Source: Vibrio breoganii | Lineage (GTDB): Bacteria; Pseudomonadota; Gammaproteobacteria; Enterobacterales; Vibrionaceae | Assembly: GCF_001677275.1 (NCBI RefSeq) | Contig: NZ_CP016178.1 | Location: 124,001-188,000 of the forward strand | DNA length: 64,000 nt | Direction: 5' to 3' | Shown here: one piece after another, positions 1 through 9,200 of the stretch | Numbering within the stretch: the stretch's first letter is position 1 | How the letters are laid out: every line of letters begins with the position of its first letter | Program-made: the position numbers and the translations under genes | The notes under the pieces: generated by a model | What the model was told of the DNA's origin: nothing | The model's input: the letters and a program-made list of their open reading frames with translations, nothing else | Database searches by the model: none

Positions 1-351
1 GACGTAACCCAACTGATGCAGGTCTTGCATTGCTAATAGACATGTATGCTCTTGCTCAACGATCTTTAAAGGTAACGGAGCAGAACAGTTTTTATGAAGG
101 TGAGGGACAAAGTTTTGATACCAGTGAAGCTCAACTTGATAAGAGTTAATCTTTCTTTGGTGGGATAGTGTTGTATTCCAACCTCTAGGGTGGTTTTGTG
201 TTTCGGGTAAAGCGATATGCTTAACGATGATACTCGTCTTGTCTGCAAACACACGCACCAGTTCACCGTAGCCTCCCCATAGCGATTGAATTAACTGAGT
301 GCTATGAAGTTCCTTGTAACCTAGCTGTTGAATTAAAGGTAAGTAGTCCAT
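1..351 (-). CDS. phosphotransferase family protein, N-terminal part (cut by window edge)
   Basis: Reading the minus strand from an ATG at 351 gives 117 codons open to the window edge. They start MDYLPLIQQLGYKE and include WGGYGELVRVF, IIVKHI, HPRGWNT and SHQRKINSYQVELHWYQNF. The basic strand-and-lysine pattern (a beta-sheet GxYGELVRV stretch followed by VKHI) and the SHQRKxxSYxVE segment fit the choline-kinase/ecdysteroid-kinase-like phosphotransferase group common in Vibrio. The substrate is unknown. The catalytic loop would lie in the missing C-terminal part. A short plus-strand frame over 3-149 also ends in a stop, but it lacks any recognisable motif and I treat it as a shadow. Confidence 0.65.
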   Translation of the reverse strand, partial: MDYLPLIQQLGYKELHSTQLIQSLWGGYGELVRVFADKTSIIVKHIALPETQNHPRGWNTTLSHQRKINSYQVELHWYQNFVPHLHKNCSAPLPLKIVEQEHTCLLAMQDLHQLGYV

Positions 352-389
352 GATGATGTTAGAGAGCCTTCTATTAGAGGGTTGCTAGA

Positions 390-1427
390 TTAAATGCATC
401 GGTTTAAAAAGCGAGTTTTACTCATAGCTAAAGCGGTCAGATAGGACAGCGAAAAAGTCATGCACGCCACAATCGGAATGTACAAATAGATATCGAATAA
501 TGACAGCAACCACTCATCGGCATAGGAAGTAATAAGCTTAATAAACAGCGGGTGAATGAGATAGATCCCAAAGCTTAATCCTGCAAAATGATGGAGCCTA
601 AGATTGGCGCTGGCATGCGTTTTCAGGATAAAAAACAGCGCTAAAGACAGGGCAATGATATTCAGGCTTAAGTAAGAGTAAAAATATAGGTGAGTTAGGT
701 AGTAGCTACCGAAAAGGGTAACTGCAAGCGAGGCAATGATAATAGCAACGCACCATTTATCGTTAGCCTTGAAACCATATTTAGCCACATACCCACCCAA
801 GCAGAAGTAGCCTAAGTAGCTCAAAAAATCATTGGTAAACAAGCTCACCTTAGCACTGAGCTCAAAGTACAAAAGCACAACATTAGTGAGTGCTGAGAGC
901 GCCGCTAGTGCAAAACACACCACAGTGAACAGCAGGAATTCTTTTTGGCTTATCGATCTCAATATTACTCTTAGAATGGGCGCAACTAAGTACAAGAACG
1001 GGATCATAAACAGATACCACAGATGGTAGTAGGGCTCTCCTAATGCCCAGCCCTTTGCAACGGTAAAATAAGCGGTGGTGACATCGCCCTTTAAATGATG
1101 TTTGAGTAACACCCACAGAGAATAAAACAGAGACCAAAATATCATTGGGATCAGTATCTTGCGGATTCTTTTCTTGAAGAATTCTTTGTTGGATTCTTGC
1201 TTATCCAACAGTAAGTAGCCACTGAGCATGATAAATAGGGGAATGCACCACAGAGTCAAAGAAGCGTATAAGTTTCCTGCCCACCATTCACGACTACCAT
1301 AAACAGAGCTTGTGATATCAATACCACTAATAAAGTCAGACGCCACATGCAGAACGATCACCGCAAATACGGCGAATACGCGTAGGTTGTCAGCCCAGTA
1401 TAGAGGAACTTTATCTGCTTGGGTCAA
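390..1427 (-). CDS. acyltransferase 3 family membrane protein
   Basis: The 345-residue protein is strongly hydrophobic, with about ten predicted membrane segments. Near the N-terminus it carries the family hallmark, an Asn-Leu-Arg then VIVLHVA stretch holding the conserved Arg and His (residues about 14-29). Family members of the OafA/WecH type transfer acyl groups, usually acetyl, to sugars of surface polysaccharides at the inner membrane. There is no SGNH domain fused at the C-terminus, so this is the short form. It stands alone on the minus strand, divergent from the guanidine operon. The acceptor sugar cannot be told from the sequence. Confidence 0.85.
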   Translation of the reverse strand: MTQADKVPLYWADNLRVFAVFAVIVLHVASDFISGIDITSSVYGSREWWAGNLYASLTLWCIPLFIMLSGYLLLDKQESNKEFFKKRIRKILIPMIFWSLFYSLWVLLKHHLKGDVTTAYFTVAKGWALGEPYYHLWYLFMIPFLYLVAPILRVILRSISQKEFLLFTVVCFALAALSALTNVVLLYFELSAKVSLFTNDFLSYLGYFCLGGYVAKYGFKANDKWCVAIIIASLAVTLFGSYYLTHLYFYSYLSLNIIALSLALFFILKTHASANLRLHHFAGLSFGIYLIHPLFIKLITSYADEWLLSLFDIYLYIPIVACMTFSLSYLTALAMSKTRFLNRCI

Positions 1428-1492
1428 AGTGAGTTACCTAGAGAGCAAAGGGGAAGAGCCTCTAATCTAGCGCACCCTTTGCTTTGATTACT

Positions 1493-1600
1493 AGGGTCTG
1501 TTGACCTTTTGCGATTAAATTTTGCTCGACCAGAAGTCATTTAATCAAGGCGAGGGACTTGCCGCCTAGTCATCTAAGCAAAAGTCGCTCAACAGACCCT
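1493..1600. repeat. 108-bp MITE-like element with 12-bp terminal inverted repeats
   Basis: AGGGTCTGTTGA at 1493-1504 is mirrored exactly by TCAACAGACCCT at 1589-1600. The interior (GATTAAAT ... ATTTAATC pairing around 1513-1546, and AGCAAAA/TTTTGC) adds further imperfect pairing, so the whole element can fold back on itself. It contains no reading frame. It sits in the divergent gap between the acyltransferase and the guanidine operon, upstream of the putative NtrC site. It may be a non-autonomous mobile element or a dispersed palindromic unit. No second copy was found in this window. Confidence 0.6.
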
Positions 1601-1632
1601 CGTTTTTGAGTAATTAGTGAGTCGGGGTTCAA

Positions 1633-1695
1633 TGCATTGTACCCAATGCAGTGCATCTGCATTAAATGAGGGAGAGCGTGCACAACATTGGTGAA
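1633..1695 (+). promoter_or_regulatory. putative NtrC-type enhancer sites
   Basis: TGCACAACATTGGTGAA at 1679-1695 matches the NtrC dyad TGCACCA-N3-TGGTGCA at 12 of 14 defined positions. Just upstream, TGCATTG-TACC-CAATGCA (1633-1650) is a perfect dyad of similar form. They lie about 64-126 bp upstream of the sigma-54 -24 element at 1759, a normal enhancer distance. NtrC control of guanidine use under nitrogen limitation is inferred. Confidence 0.5.
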
Positions 1696-1758
1696 ATTTA
1701 AATGATAAATCAAACCATATTTCTCACGTTTTCTTTAAATACAAGGGCTTAGTTGTGT

Positions 1759-1774
1759 TGGCATGCCGATTGCA
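1759..1774 (+). promoter_or_regulatory. sigma-54 (-24/-12) promoter of the guanidine operon
   Basis: TGGCATGCCGATTGCA has TGGCA and TTGCA spaced exactly as in the RpoN consensus (GG, 10 bases, GC). Transcription would begin around 1785, leaving a leader of about 220 nt that contains the guanidine-I riboswitch before the first gene at 2007. Position and spacing together make chance unlikely, but this has not been tested. Confidence 0.65.
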
Positions 1775-1847
1775 ATACAGATTACAGTTTTAGTATAAGA
1801 GCATAACTAGGTATTTCGGTTACCTAGCAACGACATTGTTGAAAAAT

Positions 1848-1942
1848 AGACATCTAGGGTTCCGACTGTATTTGCAGTGTCTGGTCCGAGAGTTGTCAAC
1901 CTCACCAGAGGTCACACGGAGGGATAAAAGCCCGGGAGGCCA
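1848..1942 (+). ncRNA. guanidine-I riboswitch (ykkC class)
   Basis: The leader holds the conserved ykkC blocks in order: CTAGGGTTCCG at 1853-1863, CTGGTCCGAGAG at 1881-1892, CACACGG at 1913-1919 and GGGATAAAAGCCCGGGAGG at 1921-1939. This aptamer class binds free guanidinium and switches on genes for its export or breakdown. It lies 65 nt upstream of the substrate-binding protein gene of a guanidine-use operon, which agrees with that role. A small hairpin, AACCAA/TTGGTT (1942-1960), follows but has no U-run. The ribosome site GGAGGAGG (1993-2000) is nearby, so whether it acts on transcription or translation is unclear. Confidence 0.92.
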
Positions 1943-2006
1943 ACCAATGAATATTTGGTTATGTCTCTTGTGCCAATCTCAATGTGCCCCATGGAGGAGG
2001 TAACCT

Positions 2007-3080
2007 ATGAAACATTCCCTTAAAAAGCGCTTGATCACCCTTGCTGCCACTGTATGTGTGACAGCCTCACCGTTTATTTCATCCGCTGCACTGGCTCAAG
2101 AAAAAGAGAAATTCACTCTTGCTTGGTCTATTTACGTAGGCTGGATGCCTTGGGATTACGCAGACTATTCAGGCATTGTTGATAAATGGGCAGATAAGTA
2201 TGACATCGACATCGATATTGTTCAGGTAAACGACTACGTCGAATCAATTAATCAGTACACTGCGGGCCAGTTTGATGCCACTGTGATGACCAACATGGAT
2301 GCTCTAACCATTCCAGCAGCGAGTGGTGTTGACTCTACCGCGTTAATAGTCGGTGACTTTTCTAATGGTAACGATGGAATCGTACTAAAGGGGGCAAAAG
2401 GATTAAATGATTTGAAAGGTCAAAACGTCAACCTTGTTGAACTGAGTGTCTCGCACTATTTAATGGCTCGCGGTCTTGAAAGTGTCGGCCTCTCTGAGCG
2501 TGACGTGAAGGTGGTGAATACCTCTGATGCAGACCTTGTTGCAGCGTTTACTACCAAAGATGTTACCTCTGTTGTTACTTGGAACCCTCTTCTAAGTGAG
2601 ATCACCCAACAACCAGAAACCTCTCTTGTGTTTAGCTCCGCAGATATTCCTGGAGAGATCATCGACTTGTTGGTGGTTAATACTGATACCCTCTCCGAGA
2701 ATCCTAAGTTAGGTAAAGCATTGACGGGCGCATGGTATGAAATCATGGCCATTATGCAGTCTGAAAATGGTGATGATGCCAAGTCATATATGGCACAAGC
2801 CTCAGGTACTGACCTGTCAGGATACAAAGCACAACTGTCAGCAACCAATATGTTCTATTCCCCTAGTGATGCAGTCGATTTTACTAAGAGCACGACACTA
2901 GCGGCAACGATGAAAAAGGTCAGCGAGTTTTCATTTGAACATGGGTTACTAGGTGAAGGGGCTCCTGATGCTGGATTTATCGGTATTCAAACACCTTCCA
3001 CGGTGATTGGTGACCCTGCCAACATCAAACTTCGCTTCTCTCCTGAATATATGGAAATGGCCGCAAAAGGTCAGCTGTAA
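2007..3080 (+). CDS. ABC transporter substrate-binding protein, probable guanidine/urea-type
   Basis: The 357-residue precursor starts with a signal peptide (basic KKR, hydrophobic core, cleavage likely after SSAALAQ, about residue 30). The mature part has the NMT1/TauA-like periplasmic fold pattern, including YVGWMPWDYAD near the start and a run of FDATVMTNMDA. It would capture substrate in the periplasm for the permease and ATPase encoded next. A guanidine-I riboswitch upstream and guanidine-degrading enzymes downstream point to guanidine as the ligand. Related proteins are usually labelled putative urea transporters. The start is supported by GGAGGAGG seven bases before the ATG. Confidence 0.85.
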   Translation: MKHSLKKRLITLAATVCVTASPFISSAALAQEKEKFTLAWSIYVGWMPWDYADYSGIVDKWADKYDIDIDIVQVNDYVESINQYTAGQFDATVMTNMDALTIPAASGVDSTALIVGDFSNGNDGIVLKGAKGLNDLKGQNVNLVELSVSHYLMARGLESVGLSERDVKVVNTSDADLVAAFTTKDVTSVVTWNPLLSEITQQPETSLVFSSADIPGEIIDLLVVNTDTLSENPKLGKALTGAWYEIMAIMQSENGDDAKSYMAQASGTDLSGYKAQLSATNMFYSPSDAVDFTKSTTLAATMKKVSEFSFEHGLLGEGAPDAGFIGIQTPSTVIGDPANIKLRFSPEYMEMAAKGQL

Positions 3081-3113
3081 CCACATAGACAGGCTCGTTT
3101 TGAGGAAGTTTAA

Positions 3114-3944
3114 ATGACAAAAGTAATAAACCGCTATCCTACTCGAACTGGGCAGCTAGTGCTGGGATTGTTGCCATTTATCATTCTCGTCATGCTGTAT
3201 ATCACAGCCTCAGATGCGAGATTGGCAGCTAACTCTGCAGACAAGCTACTGCCTGCGTTTGGCAGTTTCGTGGATGCCATCGACCGAATGGCGTTCACCC
3301 CAAGTAGACGCACTGGAGAGTATCTTTTGTGGGTAGATACTCTAGCGAGTTTGACCCGTTTACTTATGGGGGTTGGCATCAGTGCTCTGGTTGGCTTGTC
3401 AGTAGGCATAGCGACGGGCATGGTGCCCTTGGTGCGCTCAACCTTCTCACCTGTTGTTACTGCCGTTTCTTTGATCCCACCAATGGCAGTGTTGCCAATA
3501 TTGTTTATTACCTTTGGGCTGGGGGAGCTGTCTAAGGTCGTGCTTATCGTGGTGGGCATCTGTCCGATTATTATTCGCGATATTCAGCTGCGAGTGCAGA
3601 GCTTACCGGACGAGCAGTTGATTAAGGCACAAACCTTAGGGGGCAGCAGTTGGCAGATCATTCTTAGAGTCGTGTTGCCACAGATCATTCCAAAACTGAT
3701 TGATGCGGTTCGTCTAACGTTAGGCAGTGCTTGGCTGTTCTTAATTGCTGCAGAAGCCATCGTTGCTACCGAAGGCTTAGGCTACCGCATCTTCTTAGTG
3801 CGGCGCTACCTATCGATGGACGTGATTTTGCCTTACGTTTTGTGGATCACTTTACTGGCGTTTTGTATGGATTGGTTGCTGAAGAGTTTGTCCAAGCGAA
3901 TTAGCCCTTGGCATCATCAGGCACAAGGAGACGATAATGGATAG
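3114..3944 (+). CDS. ABC transporter permease, probable guanidine uptake
   Basis: The 276-residue protein has about six membrane segments. It carries the BPD-type EAA loop around residues 165-200, reading AQTLGGSSWQIILRVVLPQIIPKLIDAVRL, which contacts the ATPase. This is the inner membrane channel of a nitrate/taurine-type importer. It begins 33 nt after the binding-protein gene and overlaps the ATPase gene by 8 nt, so the three are clearly co-transcribed. Substrate assignment rests on the operon context. Confidence 0.85.
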   Translation: MTKVINRYPTRTGQLVLGLLPFIILVMLYITASDARLAANSADKLLPAFGSFVDAIDRMAFTPSRRTGEYLLWVDTLASLTRLLMGVGISALVGLSVGIATGMVPLVRSTFSPVVTAVSLIPPMAVLPILFITFGLGELSKVVLIVVGICPIIIRDIQLRVQSLPDEQLIKAQTLGGSSWQIILRVVLPQIIPKLIDAVRLTLGSAWLFLIAAEAIVATEGLGYRIFLVRRYLSMDVILPYVLWITLLAFCMDWLLKSLSKRISPWHHQAQGDDNG

Positions 3945-4740
3945 CGCTCAGCCGATCATCAAGATCAAAAATCTGTGGAAAGAGTATGGCGACAACATAG
4001 TACTGGAGAAGTTGAATCTCGAGGTGCAAGAGGGAGACTTCGTTAGCATTGTTGGTGCCTCAGGATGTGGCAAGACAACGTTTTTGAATATGTTGCTGGG
4101 CACTGAGAGTCACTCTCGAGGCGAGATAATGCTAGATGGTGAGCCCCTTAAAAATGAGCCTAGTGTAGAGAGGGGGATTGTGTTTCAAAAGTACTCAGTG
4201 TTCCCACATTTGACCGCTCTACAAAATGTCATGTTGGGTGTTGAATTTGATGCCGGGGGCGTAAGCAGTAGTTTGCTGGGTCGACTTACGGGTGGTGAGA
4301 AAGCGAAAGCACAGCAGGTCGCTCTAGCGATGCTCGAACAAGTTGGCTTACATGCAGCGAAAGACAAGTACCCACATGAGTTATCAGGGGGAATGCGTCA
4401 AAGATTGTCTATTGCTCAATCCTTGGTCAAAAAGCCACGAATCTTGCTGTTAGATGAACCCTTTGGAGCACTGGACCCGGGCATTCGTAAAGACATGCAC
4501 CAATTGATCCAATCCTTGTGTGCTGAGCAGAGCTTGACGGTATTTATGATCACTCACGATCTGAGCGAGGGCTTTCACTTGGGTAATCGTTTGTGGGTAT
4601 TTGACCACGTGCGCAAAGACGAGCAAGCACCAGAGCGATTTGGTGCCCAAATCACCTTTGATATTGATATCGATAAACAAGTAGTGCCGAAACTGGTGTC
4701 AGATGCCCTGCCTGAAATAACACAACAAAAAATCGCATAA
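3937..4740 (+). CDS. ABC transporter ATP-binding protein, probable guanidine uptake
   Basis: The 267-residue ATPase shows Walker A GASGCGKT (about residues 37-44), Q-loop VFQKYSVFP, signature LSGGMRQR, Walker B ILLLDEPFGALDP and the switch His in MITHDLSEG. It belongs to the nitrate/sulfonate/taurine importer group and powers uptake by the adjacent permease. Its start lies inside the permease gene (8-nt overlap), typical of translational coupling. About 40 extra residues follow the switch region. Confidence 0.88.
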   Translation: MDSAQPIIKIKNLWKEYGDNIVLEKLNLEVQEGDFVSIVGASGCGKTTFLNMLLGTESHSRGEIMLDGEPLKNEPSVERGIVFQKYSVFPHLTALQNVMLGVEFDAGGVSSSLLGRLTGGEKAKAQQVALAMLEQVGLHAAKDKYPHELSGGMRQRLSIAQSLVKKPRILLLDEPFGALDPGIRKDMHQLIQSLCAEQSLTVFMITHDLSEGFHLGNRLWVFDHVRKDEQAPERFGAQITFDIDIDKQVVPKLVSDALPEITQQKIA

Positions 4741-4749
4741 GGAGTTGAT

Positions 4750-5490
4750 ATGCAAATAAATAAACAGGCCCTGTTCACGGATGTATTACCGGGAGCAGCA
4801 CATTGGTCGATGAAAGTGCCCAAGGGGCATGTATTACGTTTTAAAGACCTGGAAGGGGGCGCCAACCTTAGTCTACTGATGTACAACCCAGATAACCTGC
4901 TCGAGCGCTATAACGCGCCCGATACACTGAAGGGGCAGCATACCTTCAAGCTCACGAAGGGCAATTGTCTCTATTCCGATATGGGTCGAGTGTTTGCTTC
5001 TATTGTTCGTGATGATACTGCTTGGATTGATTCAGTGGCAGGGGTGACAAATAAAGAGAAGGTCACTGCTAAATGGGGCGCGCGCGACTACCAAAGCGAT
5101 CGCAACCAATGGAAACAAAATGGATACGATTCGTTGTTGGTAGAAGTGGCGAAATATGGTCTTGGCAAGCGTGACCTAGCGGCCAATCTGAATCTGTTTA
5201 GTAAGGTATTTACCAAAGACAGTGGCGACCTTTGCTATCAAGAGGAACACAGCAAAGCAGGGGATATCATTGAATTGCGCTTTGAAATGGACACCTTAGT
5301 GGTGATGACGACCTGCCCTCATCCTATGAATCCGGCAACTAGTTACCCATTTAAGCCCGTCGAGTTGAGCTTGCTTGAGGCCGAACCTCTCTCTCAAGAG
5401 GACACATGCCTAAATTCTCGCCCAGAAAATGAACGTGGATTTGAAAACAATCGCCGCTATTTAGTTCAGCACGGATCATACACAGTTTAA
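4750..5490 (+). CDS. carboxyguanidine deiminase subunit (urea carboxylase-associated protein 1, DUF1989)
   Basis: This 246-residue protein belongs to the DUF1989 family known as urea carboxylase-associated protein 1. In guanidine-degrading bacteria the two associated proteins form a deiminase that turns carboxyguanidine into allophanate and ammonia. Visible family stretches include [44 protein letters not shown] and [12 protein letters not shown]. It lacks the extra cysteines present in the partner encoded next ([16 protein letters not shown]), which suggests unequal roles in a heteromer. It follows the ATPase gene by 9 nt. The specific enzyme name is an inference from the riboswitches and neighbours. 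Confidence 0.8.
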   Translation: MQINKQALFTDVLPGAAHWSMKVPKGHVLRFKDLEGGANLSLLMYNPDNLLERYNAPDTLKGQHTFKLTKGNCLYSDMGRVFASIVRDDTAWIDSVAGVTNKEKVTAKWGARDYQSDRNQWKQNGYDSLLVEVAKYGLGKRDLAANLNLFSKVFTKDSGDLCYQEEHSKAGDIIELRFEMDTLVVMTTCPHPMNPATSYPFKPVELSLLEAEPLSQEDTCLNSRPENERGFENNRRYLVQHGSYTV

Positions 5491-5497
5491 GGAGTCA

Positions 5498-6139
5498 GTG
5501 ATGATAGTAGAAAGCCCATTGAAAACAGAATCTGCGCTCTATAGCAATGCAGTGCCTGCTGGGGATTATTTTATGAAGGTGGTCAAGAAAGGGCAGACGA
5601 TGCGCATTCTTGATCTAGAAGGAAACCAAGCGGCTGATACCTTATTTTACAACGCCAATGAGCCTGCAGAGCGTTATAGCGCGGTAGATACGATACGTGA
5701 ACAAGGTAATGTCTACTTATCGGCGGGTAGCAAGATTTTATCCGATCAGGGCAATGTCATGTTGGAGATTGTTGCCGATACCTGTGGTCGCCATGACACC
5801 TTAGGTGGTGCGTGTGCAACAGAGAGCAACACGGTGCGTTATGCCATTGATAAGAAGTGCATGCATGCTTGTCGCGATAGCTGGTTATTAGCTGTGGCTG
5901 AAAATGAACACTATGGCCTAACGAAGCGTGACATTACCCATAACATCAATTTCTTTATGAATGTGCCTGTTACTGAAGAGGGTGGTTTGACTTTCGAAGA
6001 CGGCATCAGCGCACCAGGAAAATATGTAGAACTTAAAGCGCATATGGATGTGATTGTATTGCTCTCTAATTGTCCGCAATTGAACAACCCATGTAATGCA
6101 TACAACCCGACACCAGTAGAAGTGATTGTCTGGAACTAG
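5498..6139 (+). CDS. carboxyguanidine deiminase subunit (urea carboxylase-associated protein 2, DUF1989)
   Basis: The 213-residue protein is the second DUF1989 partner. It carries [16 protein letters not shown] (about residues 89-104), CMHACRDSW and [11 protein letters not shown], cysteine and histidine clusters likely to bind metal or act in catalysis. Shared stretches with the upstream protein ([37 protein letters not shown]) show that the two are paralogues. The expected reaction is hydrolysis of carboxyguanidine to allophanate plus ammonia in the cytoplasm. The gene is 7 nt after its partner and is followed by the guanidine-II riboswitch hairpins. Confidence 0.82.
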   Translation: MMIVESPLKTESALYSNAVPAGDYFMKVVKKGQTMRILDLEGNQAADTLFYNANEPAERYSAVDTIREQGNVYLSAGSKILSDQGNVMLEIVADTCGRHDTLGGACATESNTVRYAIDKKCMHACRDSWLLAVAENEHYGLTKRDITHNINFFMNVPVTEEGGLTFEDGISAPGKYVELKAHMDVIVLLSNCPQLNNPCNAYNPTPVEVIVWN

Positions 6140-6168
6140 GTCGTAGATAGACCATAGGATCATGAGCA

Positions 6169-6214
6169 GGGGACGACCCCAGTCATTGCTCGAGTTTAAG
6201 CCGGGACGACCCGG
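6169..6214 (+). ncRNA. guanidine-II riboswitch (mini-ykkC), two ACGA-loop hairpins
   Basis: Two small hairpins stand in the gap between the deiminase and carboxylase genes: GGGG-ACGA-CCCC at 6169-6180 and CCGGG-ACGA-CCCGG at 6201-6214. Two GC-rich stems with ACGR tetraloops separated by a short linker (20 nt here) define the mini-ykkC class, which binds one guanidinium per loop. The second hairpin ends two bases before the first possible ATG of the carboxylase gene (6217), so it is placed to affect ribosome access. Finding this inside an operon already led by a guanidine-I riboswitch is notable. Confidence 0.9.
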
Positions 6215-6216
6215 AA

Positions 6217-9200
6217 ATGTTGGACTCAACTATGTTTAGTAAGGTGCTTATTGCCAACCGCGGTGCAATTGCTTGCCGCATAATCCGAACGTTAAATCGT
6301 CTTAATATCACCAGCGTTGCTGTATATAGCGAAGCTGATGCCGATAGCCTTCATGTTTTACAGGCCGATGCGGCTTTCTCTCTAGGTGAGGGCGGCGCGA
6401 AAACTACCTACCTTGATATCGAAAAAATTATCTCTATCGCTAAGCAATCGGGCGCGCAGGCTATCCATCCTGGCTACGGATTCTTAAGTGAAAATCCCGG
6501 TTTTGTTACCCGTTGCGAACAAGAGAATTTGGTTTTTCTTGGCCCGACAACGGACCAAATCAATGCATTTGGTTTGAAGCACTCAGCTCGAGAGATCGCG
6601 GAAAATGCACAAGTACCGCTTTTGCCGGGCACAGGATTGCTTACTGATAAACGACAAGCGTTATTGTCAGCTGAGAGTATTGGTTACCCAGTTATGCTTA
6701 AGAGTACGGCGGGTGGCGGTGGTATCGGCATGGAGTGCTGTTACAGCGCTGGCGAACTAGAAGATGCCTTCGACTCAGTAAAACGCCTCAGCGAGAACAA
6801 TTTTAGTAACAGCGGTGTATTCCTAGAAAAATTCATTCAGCAGGCTCGTCATATCGAAGTGCAGGTCTTTGGCGATGGTAAGGGGCAGGTTGTTGCACTT
6901 GGAGAGCGAGACTGCTCAGCGCAACGTCGTAATCAAAAAGTGATCGAAGAAACCCCTGCGCCGAATCTTTTACCTGAAACTCGTTTGGCACTGCAAAATA
7001 CCGCTATTGCTCTGGCTGAGCAGGTGAACTACCGCAACGCAGGCACTGTAGAGTTTGTATTGGACAACCAGACTCAAGAATTTTATTTCTTAGAGGTGAA
7101 TACCCGTCTTCAGGTAGAGCACGGCGTCACAGAAGAGATCTTTGGCGTTGATCTGGTGGAGTGGATGGTCAAACAAGGCGAAGGCACGCTGGATTTGCAA
7201 CACGTAAGTAATGGACTTGAGCCCAAAGGTCATGCCATTCAAGTGCGCTTATATGCCGAAGATGCCAATAAGAATTTTCAGCCATGCGCTGGGCTTTTGA
7301 GCCATGTTAAATGGGCTGATATGCCTGAGCTTAGAGTGGAACACTGGATTGAAGCCGGTGTCGAAGTTTCTCCGTATTTTGATCCTATGCTGGCTAAGCT
7401 CATTGTTCACTCAGAGGATAGGGCGACGACCATTGCGAAATTGATGAGTGCGCTTGAGCAGTCGGAGATCTATGGTATTGAACACAATCAGCACTATCTC
7501 GCACAATTACTGGCAAGTTCTTTGGTACAAACTGGCGAGGTACTCACTCGCTCTCTCAACGATTTTCAGTATAAGCCCAATACACTGGATGTTATCAACG
7601 GCGGTGTGCAAACCAGCATTCAAGATTACCCAGGGCGAGCAGGATACTGGCATATAGGTGTTCCACCTTCGGGCCCAATGGATCCTTTGAGCTTTCAGCT
7701 GGCTAACCAACTTCTTGGCAACACTCAACAAGATGCAGGTCTAGAGATTGTCATTTCAGGCCCAACCCTAAGGTTCAACATAGATAAACATATTGTTGTT
7801 ACTGGCGCTGAGATCCAAGCGACGCTCGATACCCAGCCAGTTCCTATGGGAAAAGTGGTTAAAGTAGCCGCAGGCCAGGTGCTAAAGCTTGGCAAGATCA
7901 CCGGCAGTGGCGCTCGTAGCTACCTAGCGATTGAAGGAGGAATCGACTGCCCTGATTACTTGGGCAGCAAATCAACCTTCACATTGGGACAATTTGGTGG
8001 ACATGCTGGGCGTACCTTAGTGGCAGGTGATGTACTGCATCTGCACTCAGAACCATTATGCTCTGAGCTAGAAGGGCAATCAGCACAGCTTCCCGAGATC
8101 CAAGATGAGTGGGATATTCGCGTTATTTATGGCCCTCATGGAGCGCCAGACTTTTTCACTGACCAAGACATTCAAACCTTCTTTGACGCTCAGTGGAAAG
8201 TGCACTTTAACTCTAGCCGAACGGGCGTTCGACTTATAGGGCCTAAACCTGATTGGGCACGCACTGACGGTGGAGAAGCAGGATTGCACCCCTCGAATAT
8301 CCACGACAATGCTTATGCTGTAGGAACCATCGATTTCACCGGTGACATGCCAGTGATTCTGGGCCCTGATGGTCCAAGTCTAGGAGGATTTGTGTGTCCG
8401 GCTACCATCATTAAGGCTGATCTATGGAAGATGGGGCAGCTTAAAGCTGGCGATAAGGTGCGATTTACACCTGTTTCGTTGTCTTGCGCTGAAAAAGCAG
8501 AGAGAGAACAGCTCTCGCAAATCAAAGCACTTTCTATTTCACCAATGCCCCTTGCTAAAGCTGATATCACCTCGTCAATCCTGAAAATCTTACCCGCTGA
8601 ACAGTTCGGAGAACAGGTAGTGTATCGCCCGAGTGGAGAAGATTTCTTGCTGGTGGAATACGGTCCGCAAATGCTTGATATACGCCTTCGCTTTCGCGCT
8701 CACGCTTTGATGTTGAAGCTAGAAAGCCTTGCCATTGAAGGTATTGAAGAATTAACGCCAGGGATTCGCTCCTTACAGATCCACTTCGACAATCTGCTAT
8801 TGCCAAGAGATAGATTAATGACTTTATTGGAGTCATTAGAAGCGGAAATGGAGAACATTGACGAGCTTGAAGTTCCTGCTCGCGTCGTGCATTTACCGCT
8901 TTCTTGGGATGATGAAGCCACCAAGCTTGCCATCAGAAAATATGACGAAGTAGTGCGTAAAGACGCCCCTTGGTGCCCCGACAACATTGAGTTTATCCGT
9001 CGCATTAATGGCTTAGATTCAGTCGAGGATGTGAAAAAAATTGTGTTTGATGCGAGTTACTTAGTTATGGGGTTAGGGGATGTCTATTTGGGCGCTCCCG
9101 TAGCGACCCCAATGGACCCACGACATAGATTAGTCACGACTAAGTACAACCCCGCGCGAACATGGACTCCTGAAAATGCGGTAGGTATTGGCGGCGCATA

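Noticed and set aside
3-149. Short plus-strand open frame at the left edge
   Set aside because: The opposite strand carries a longer frame with clear phosphotransferase-like motifs that runs to the window edge.
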